From positions 1-46,477 of the forward strand of contig JBMNIG010000019.1 of NCBI GenBank assembly GCA_050950785.1: a stretch of 46,477 bases of DNA. The letters are read 5' to 3'. Numbering within the stretch: position 1 is the stretch's first letter; each line of letters opens with the position of its first letter. This DNA is from JAAYOS01 sp050950785. Lineage in GTDB: Bacteria > Bacillota > Clostridia > Oscillospirales > JAAYOS01. Shown here piece after piece: positions 41,217 to 46,477 of the stretch. The notes beneath the pieces are model-generated. The model did no database searches and had not been told where the DNA came from. It was given only the letters and a program-made list of their open reading frames with translations. The position numbers and the translations under genes were made by a program.

Positions 41217-43442
41217 TCACATAAGCCTATATTTCAACCCACTGTATCGCTTGCTACGGCGATTGTTGTTCACCATACGTACTACAACTTCTTCCTCCCC
41301 TACGATTACAAGCAGTTTCTGAGCCCTTGTAATGGCGGTATAAAAGACCGCCCGGTTGAGAAGTTGCGGAGCTGCCTGAGATGCAACAAACACAACAGCA
41401 GGATATTCGCTTCCTTGGGATTTGTGCACAGTCATAGCATAGGCGGGCTCCAACTCATTTAGCAGCTCAAACGGATAAAAGACGATACGATCCTCATATC
41501 GGACAACCATGTTCTCCGCACGTTTATCTATCTCGTAGACATTTCCCACATCACCGTTAAACACGCCAATCCCATGGTCTTTACCATCGACCGACTGCCA
41601 AGGCAAATCATAGTTATTACGAATATGCATGACCCGATCACCTGTGCGGAACAGGTACTGACCCGACTTGATCTCGGCTTTGTTTGCGGCGGGCGGATTT
41701 AGCGCCTGCTGCAATGCTAAATTCAGATTCTCGGTGCCGACAATACCCCTTCGCGTTGGGGATAAAACCTGGATTTGGTCAGTTGTCAAGCCCATATTGT
41801 TTGGAAGACGCTCAGTGCATAGTTCCACCACTGTGTCAACTACGTTTTGCGGCCTTCCCCTTCTTATAAAGAAGAAATCACCCGTCTTGTGCTTAAGCTC
41901 GGGGACTTTGCCCTGGTTGACAGCGTGAGCACCGGTAACAATATTGGATTCTTCAGCCTGACGAAAGATCTCAGTGAGTCGTACTGTGGCAATCCGATCA
42001 CTATCAAGGAGATCCTTGAGTATGTTGCCCGGTCCAACCGATGGGAGCTGATCCGGGTCACCTACCATAACAAGCTTTGCACCAGGTCGAATAGCCTTTA
42101 GCAATGCATTCATCAAATCCACGTCCACCATGGACATCTCATCAAGGATGACTGCATCGGCATCTATAGGCTCGTCCTCATCATGCACAAACTGAAATCC
42201 TGTTTCGTCTGGGCTGAAGCTGACCTCCAAAACCCGATGTATCGTAGATGCTTCCCTTCCTGTCAACTCAGCAAGGCGCTTTGCGGCGCGGCCTGTAGGA
42301 CTGCAGAGTACAGTTTTCAATCCAAGATGATCGAAGACCTTAAGCATTCCGCGTATTGAGGTGGATTTACCGGTACCGGGTCCTCCCGTCAAAAGCATAA
42401 CAGAATGCTCTGCAGCTGTACGAATTGCCTCAAGCTGTAGAGGTGCATACTTCACGCCAAGCCCTACGCTGATATCGTCGATCAAACGTTCAATACCGGA
42501 TATGCTTTGAGGCGGAATACCCGTCATCAACATAAGACGATGGGCAATTTCGGTTTCCGCATCATATAATCTGGCAAGATAGCAGGCATCTTTTTCTGCA
42601 ATCCACTCCCTAACTATCCTCCCCATATCAACCAGTCTCTGCAGGGCTTCACTGCAAAGCGGCTCTTCCACAGAGAGAAGTCTCGCGGTTGCCGAAATCA
42701 GCTTTTCAGCCGGGATATATACATGGCCGTTGCCTATATTGTGCTCTAGCACATATATTACAGCAGCTTCCACCCTTATAGGTGAATCGGGTGATATGCC
42801 AAGCTCTGATGCGATCAAATCCGCATGACCAAACCCTACTCCGAGCCTTTCATCGGTGAGAAGATAGGGGTTATCGCGAAGAAAATCCAAGGCCATGTTT
42901 CCGTACCATTTATATAGTTTTATAGAAACGTATGGGGGGATGCCGTACTGAAATAGATATTCCATAAGTCGGCGAATACCCAACTGCCGGCTGAAGCTCT
43001 CGCAGATCACCCTTGCCTTTTTCAGCGTGATACCTTGTATTTCACTTAACAGCTCAGGTTGAGATGAAAGCACATCAAAGGTCTGTGTACCAAAACGCTC
43101 AAAAATACGCTTTGCGGTCACAGGCCCAACACCCCGCACGGCACCTGAAGATAAGTACTCAAGGATCGAACCTTCATCAGCGGGCATGGTGCGCTCAGAG
43201 GAGGAGGCTTTAAACTGTTCTCCGTAAGATGGATGACTTATCCATACGCCCCAAACAGTAATGCTCTCTCCAACACCGACATACGGTATGTTGCCAACGA
43301 CTACAACCGGGTTTTCGCCGTCAACTCTCATGCGAAAAACAGCATACCCGGTATCATTGTTTTGATAGACAACATGCTCGACCACGCCCGATAGCGTTTG
43401 CTCCTCTTGCTGATTATTCTGCAGGTTTTCAACTTCCATCAT
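41217..43442 (-). CDS. recD2: RecD2-type ATP-dependent DNA helicase
   Basis: A ~741-residue SF1B helicase of normal RecD2/YrrC length. The order is an N-terminal OB-type domain (about 10-90), helix-hairpin-helix region (GVGPVTAKRIFERFG and following), Walker A LLTGGPGTGKSTS, motif II ILDEMSMVD, VGDPDQLPSVGPGN (motif III), and C-terminal motifs TVHKSQGSEYPAV and FYTAITRAQKLLV. It acts 5'-3' in DNA repair. The ATG at 43442 with GGTGA upstream is preferred over an in-frame TTG at 43454; an ATG at 43439 is also possible. It lies downstream of a small membrane protein gene. Confidence 0.93.
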   Translation of the reverse strand: MMEVENLQNNQQEEQTLSGVVEHVVYQNNDTGYAVFRMRVDGENPVVVVGNIPYVGVGESITVWGVWISHPSYGEQFKASSSERTMPADEGSILEYLSSGAVRGVGPVTAKRIFERFGTQTFDVLSSQPELLSEIQGITLKKARVICESFSRQLGIRRLMEYLFQYGIPPYVSIKLYKWYGNMALDFLRDNPYLLTDERLGVGFGHADLIASELGISPDSPIRVEAAVIYVLEHNIGNGHVYIPAEKLISATARLLSVEEPLCSEALQRLVDMGRIVREWIAEKDACYLARLYDAETEIAHRLMLMTGIPPQSISGIERLIDDISVGLGVKYAPLQLEAIRTAAEHSVMLLTGGPGTGKSTSIRGMLKVFDHLGLKTVLCSPTGRAAKRLAELTGREASTIHRVLEVSFSPDETGFQFVHDEDEPIDADAVILDEMSMVDVDLMNALLKAIRPGAKLVMVGDPDQLPSVGPGNILKDLLDSDRIATVRLTEIFRQAEESNIVTGAHAVNQGKVPELKHKTGDFFFIRRGRPQNVVDTVVELCTERLPNNMGLTTDQIQVLSPTRRGIVGTENLNLALQQALNPPAANKAEIKSGQYLFRTGDRVMHIRNNYDLPWQSVDGKDHGIGVFNGDVGNVYEIDKRAENMVVRYEDRIVFYPFELLNELEPAYAMTVHKSQGSEYPAVVFVASQAAPQLLNRAVFYTAITRAQKLLVIVGEEEVVVRMVNNNRRSKRYSGLKYRLM

Positions 43443-43455
43443 TTCACCAATCAAG

Positions 43456-43782
43456 CTATAAAATAGCGTCCGGATCCTTCATTAGTTCCTCCATGGTATA
43501 TATGGTGCACTTGGTTTCGTGAGCGAGGCGATTTGCCACTTCTCCCGTCCGCTCATCCATCCCCTTGTCTACAAGAAGAAGCTCAACTCCTCCCTGTTGA
43601 GACAACCATTTAGCACCCCTTACGACTCTTTCAAGGTCCGGCGCATCCCGCTCTATTGAGACTGCCACAAAAACACGACATCCTTTACCTCTGACAGGCA
43701 TCAGCAGCAATCCAAGTGCGAGTTTAATAAGAAACGCAACCCCGGCTGCCGCAAGCAAAACAACTAAAATATCAAATACCAT
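43456..43782 (-). CDS. Small membrane-anchored protein of unknown function
   Basis: A 108-residue protein with one N-terminal helix (about 3-25, VFDILVVLLAAAGVAFLIKLALGL) and a cytosolic alpha/beta-like domain (CRVFVAVSIERDAPDLERVVRGAKW, VELLLVDKGMDERTGEVANRLA). The latter resembles half of a small Rossmann or glycosyltransferase-2-like fold, but I recognise no family. The ATG at 43780-43782 has GGGAGGG upstream. It is the first gene of a cluster with recD2 and comF. Confidence 0.75.
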   Translation of the reverse strand: MVFDILVVLLAAAGVAFLIKLALGLLLMPVRGKGCRVFVAVSIERDAPDLERVVRGAKWLSQQGGVELLLVDKGMDERTGEVANRLAHETKCTIYTMEELMKDPDAIL

Positions 43783-43935
43783 GTTGCCGCCCTCCCGTTC
43801 CATGTTCCATGTTTCGGGTTTCAGCCCATATTATGCTGAAAATGCCGCCAAGGTCACATATTTACCTTCTTTTACACATTGTACAACGTAAACAGGGTAT
43901 AAGCAAGTGGTTAAGAAATTTCCTTGCGCATGACA

Positions 43936-43988
43936 AGACACCGGAACGGGTCTTGCCCCGTTCTGGTGTCTCCGGTGTTTCCGGTGTC
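43936..43988. repeat. Strong palindrome plus 9-bp tandem repeats
   Basis: agacaccggaacggg (43936-43950) pairs along its full length, one G-T wobble included, with cccgttctggtgtct (43957-43971). Three imperfect 9-bp units (ggtgtctcc, ggtgtttcc, ggtgtctgt) follow from 43965. The element is in the gap behind ribU (minus strand) and lacks a T tract. Confidence 0.65.
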
Positions 43989-44014
43989 TGTGCCTCGTTG
44001 CACTGGCTCGCGTA

Positions 44015-44674
44015 TTATCGACGCAAAATAGAAGATACTCTTTTATACAACAAAATCGTCAAGATTGATGTAATCAAGCCTTTAACAAAATTGAACGGTG
44101 CTACCGCAAGCACAACAAAAGTCTTCAAATCTGTTATGCGATGATTGATAGCGGTACCCATTTCTACGAGAGTCTCGACCGACATTCCGAATACCCTTGC
44201 GTAAACCGGAAGTAGCAAGAAATAATTCATAGCCGAGCCAATAATAGTTAACGAAATAATGCCCACAACCATACCAATAACTGCAGATTTAAATGACCGC
44301 CTATATCTATATATAATGGCCGCCGGAACAACCAGGGAGCATCCCACAACAAAGTTTGCAAACTCACCAACGCCTCCGGTTATTGTTCCGTCAATAAGAA
44401 AGTTCAATAGCACCTTAATGAGTTCTATACAGGCGCCCGCAATAGGACCAAGCGCAAAGCCGCCAATAAGTACCGCCACTTCACTGAGATCAATTTTATA
44501 AAAAGGTGGCGCAAACCACAGCGGGAACTCAATTAGCATCAAAACCGTCGCCACCGCCGCAAGAAGGGCAATTTTAACAATCGTCTTTAGTGTAGAATTT
44601 CGAGTAGTTTGTGTGGTCAATTGTGATTTTGTTTTGTAGATTGTTCTATTTTTGCTTTTGCTCGTCTCGTTCAT
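44015..44674 (-). CDS. ribU: Riboflavin ECF transporter S-component RibU
   Basis: A ~219-residue membrane protein with about six helices, of the ECF S-component type: ALLAAVATVLMLIEFPLWFAPPFYKIDLSEVAVLIGGFALGP is the typical first third, with the P-x-Y-K-x-D-x-S-E motif. Flavin specificity is supported by the FMN riboswitch directly upstream. It needs the shared EcfAAT module, which is not in this window. The ATG at 44672-44674 has AAGGAAG upstream; a longer frame start would lie in the riboswitch terminator. Confidence 0.92.
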   Translation of the reverse strand: MNETSKSKNRTIYKTKSQLTTQTTRNSTLKTIVKIALLAAVATVLMLIEFPLWFAPPFYKIDLSEVAVLIGGFALGPIAGACIELIKVLLNFLIDGTITGGVGEFANFVVGCSLVVPAAIIYRYRRSFKSAVIGMVVGIISLTIIGSAMNYFLLLPVYARVFGMSVETLVEMGTAINHRITDLKTFVVLAVAPFNFVKGLITSILTILLYKRVSSILRR

Positions 44675-44746
44675 AACTACACTTCCTTTCCTGATGTAGC
44701 AATATTTTGCAATAAAATTCCGGATATAGGACAGAGCGGTGAATAT

Positions 44747-44774
44747 AAAAAGCCCTGTGAAACACTCACAGGGC
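44747..44774 (-). terminator. Riboswitch expression-platform terminator
   Basis: gccctgtga (44752-44760) pairs with tcacagggc (44766-44774), followed on the minus strand by TTTTT. It lies between the FMN aptamer and the ribU start, so FMN binding would favour termination. Confidence 0.9.
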
Positions 44775-44792
44775 AAATAGGCTCATCTCGAA

Positions 44793-44919
<127 letters not shown>

Positions 44920-44928
44920 ATCAGCTAG

Positions 44929-44957
44929 ATTATAGCACAGCCACATATACCTTTCAA
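44929..44957 (-). promoter_or_regulatory. Promoter of ribU
   Basis: On the minus strand TTGAAA (44952-44957), a 17-nt spacer and TATAAT (44929-44934), directly before the RFN element. Confidence 0.8.
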
Positions 44958-45055
44958 GTAGCAATCTTGGCTTTTTCAGGTATTTGTTTATGCTATTTTT
45001 AGAGTTTGTTTATCAATAGTTTTATATAATATGAAATTATTGCTTATGGCCTCCC

Positions 45056-46477
45056 CTATTGAATTTTAATCCTGTACGGATCACTATTTGGTTGACCTCT
45101 TGAACCACTTGAAGCGCCTTCAGCAATGGCCTCGCCCGCTTTATATGCCTCTCCGGCACCAATCGTTAGAACCAAATCGCCTCTCTTAACAGTTGATCGC
45201 AGAAGGTCTGCCGCTTCCTCTATACTTCCAACCGCAACACAGTTATCACCTGTCGCCTCTGCTAGTACAGCCGACGACATCGTGCCGTCATCATCCTCAC
45301 GGGCAGCATAGATTGGGATAAGTATCACATTATCAGGCCTTTTAAGTTGGTTGGCGAAATCATTGAACAATGCTTTTGTACGACTGTAAGTATGGGGCTG
45401 GAATACAGCGATTATGCGATCATAACCCATGTCTTCAGCTGCATCAAAAAGTACTCCAAGCTCTGTAGGATGGTGCGCGTAATCGTCGTAAATAGGCACT
45501 CCTCTATACAAGCCTTTGAATTCAAATCGGCGCTTAGTCCCTGTAAACTCGGACAGCCCTCTTCCTATTGAAATCCCGTCTATACCCAGCTCAAGGGCGC
45601 TTGCTGCAGCGGCAAGAGCGTTGTATACGTTATGTTTGCCCGGCTGTTGCAATGAAACCGGTATCAAACCTCCGGAATGTATTATATCAAATGAGTAGCA
45701 ACCACGTGAAATCTCTACGTTTGCAGCATGGACATCGCCGTTTTCCATCCCATATGTAGTGACGTTTCGCTCGATCCCCTCAAGGCATTCCATCACATTT
45801 GCATCATCAGCATTGGCCACGACAACACCGTCTTCAGGCACAAGTTCAGCAAACGTGCGAAATGAGCTAATAATTTCGTCTAAGCCACTGAAAAAATCAG
45901 GATGGTCCTCCTCAATATTCAAAATCGTTGCCACTGTCGGCTTAAACTGCAGAAAAGAGTTTCTATACTCACAGGCTTCAGCAATGATCAAGTCCCTTCC
46001 ACCGATCCTGTGTTCAGAACCCATGCTTGGAAGCACACCACCGATCATCGCCGTCGGGTCAAGTCCCGCCTCGAGAGCTATTTGTACTATCATGCCGGTC
46101 GTTGTTGTTTTGCCATGTGTTCCTGCAATACACAGCGAGTGCCCGAAATCCGCCATGATCTCGCCCCAGGCCTCAGACCGCTCAAACACGGGAATCCCTG
46201 CAGCCCTGGCTGCCATTATCTCCGGATTGTCATCATGTGCCGCGGCTGTTCGGATCACGCACGCAGCTCCTTCTATGTGCTTAGGATCATGACCGATATA
46301 AACTTGAATTCCGTTCTGGCGTAACCGCCGCACAGTTTCACTGTCTCTCATGTCGGAACCCCTTACTGAAGCACCCATGCTAACGAGCATGTCTGCCAAC
46401 GCACACATTGATATTCCGCCTATTCCAACAAGAAATATATTGTCTCCACGGTTTATGTAATGCCTCAACGTACCCAT
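45056..46477 (-). CDS. murC: UDP-N-acetylmuramate--L-alanine ligase
   Basis: A 473-residue Mur ligase that adds L-alanine to UDP-MurNAc in peptidoglycan precursor synthesis. The N-terminal Rossmann motif is GIGGISMCALADML, the ATP loop is AGTHGKTTTTGMI (about residues 117-129), ILNIEEDHPDFF is the metal-binding region, KHNVYNALAAAA is the central hinge and YDDYAHHPTEL is typical of MurC. The length is normal. The ATG occupies the last three bases of the window, so its promoter and ribosome site lie outside. The C-terminal ~20 residues (GASSGSRGQPNSDPYRIKIQ) are a low-complexity extension. Confidence 0.95.
   Translation of the reverse strand: MGTLRHYINRGDNIFLVGIGGISMCALADMLVSMGASVRGSDMRDSETVRRLRQNGIQVYIGHDPKHIEGAACVIRTAAAHDDNPEIMAARAAGIPVFERSEAWGEIMADFGHSLCIAGTHGKTTTTGMIVQIALEAGLDPTAMIGGVLPSMGSEHRIGGRDLIIAEACEYRNSFLQFKPTVATILNIEEDHPDFFSGLDEIISSFRTFAELVPEDGVVVANADDANVMECLEGIERNVTTYGMENGDVHAANVEISRGCYSFDIIHSGGLIPVSLQQPGKHNVYNALAAAASALELGIDGISIGRGLSEFTGTKRRFEFKGLYRGVPIYDDYAHHPTELGVLFDAAEDMGYDRIIAVFQPHTYSRTKALFNDFANQLKRPDNVILIPIYAAREDDDGTMSSAVLAEATGDNCVAVGSIEEAADLLRSTVKRGDLVLTIGAGEAYKAGEAIAEGASSGSRGQPNSDPYRIKIQ

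Overview
The window reads as chromosomal DNA of an anaerobic, spore-forming member of the Clostridia with low to moderate G+C. The support is a BofA-type sporulation membrane protein beside a DUF2508 gene, a TM1266-type 'iron-only hydrogenase system regulator', a ferredoxin-like aldo/keto reductase, a DUF6809 gene, class II GalT, a T-box leader, an FMN riboswitch feeding RibU, and frequent AGGAGG-type ribosome binding sites. No species can be named from the sequence alone.

Layout. 1-2.1 kb: 3' part of a valyl-tRNA synthetase gene broken by two frameshifts. 2.2-2.9 kb: a DUF2161-type PD-(D/E)XK-like protein. 3.05-3.24 kb: a 193-bp end fragment of an ISL3-family element abutting azlCD (branched-chain amino acid export). 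4.6-6.0 kb: an unrecognised secreted, membrane-anchored protein. 6.0-11.4 kb: a GntR/LacI-hybrid repressor divergent from a galK-galE-galT Leloir cluster. 12.08-13.67 kb: an intact ISL3-family element with a perfect 8-bp target duplication. 13.8-15.8 kb: a YibE/F-like membrane protein and DeoD purine nucleoside phosphorylase. 16.3-21.2 kb: a BceAB-type ABC exporter with its BceRS-type two-component system. 21.1-24.5 kb: a membrane glycosyltransferase, a DUF6809 protein and an iron-sulfur aldo/keto reductase. 24.7-27.7 kb: a TrpXYZ-like amino acid ABC transporter behind a T-box leader whose visible features (UAC specifier, UGGU bulge) point to tRNA-Tyr. 27.8-29.0 kb: an XpaC-like protein. 29.3-32.3 kb: a NitT/TauT-type ABC transporter in an operon with a TM1266-like regulator and a ~190-nt leader. 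32.5-35.1 kb: flavin reductase, then a decayed island holding a duplicated 3' half of the initiator tRNA gene, an Abi-like remnant and a transposase remnant. 35.2-35.4 kb: tRNA-Leu and tRNA-Gly. 35.6-36.2 kb: DUF2508 and bofA. 36.2-46.5 kb, all on the minus strand: trkH-trkA, mreB, comF-recD2-hypothetical, ribU behind an FMN riboswitch, and murC.

How it works together. The window is a mosaic of housekeeping genes (cell wall, cell shape, K+ uptake, DNA repair, riboflavin import) and adaptive modules: galactose use, peptide-antibiotic sensing and detoxification, T-box-controlled amino acid import and a hydrogenase-linked transporter. Clear scars of mobile DNA lie at 3.0, 12-13.7 and 33-35 kb. 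A family of short palindromic intergenic repeats sharing an AGAACCGTCC-like core recurs at several gene boundaries. The parts most worth a closer look are the TM1266-ABC operon with its structured leader, the T-box transporter with predicted tyrosine specificity, and the initiator-tRNA duplication enclosing an Abi remnant.
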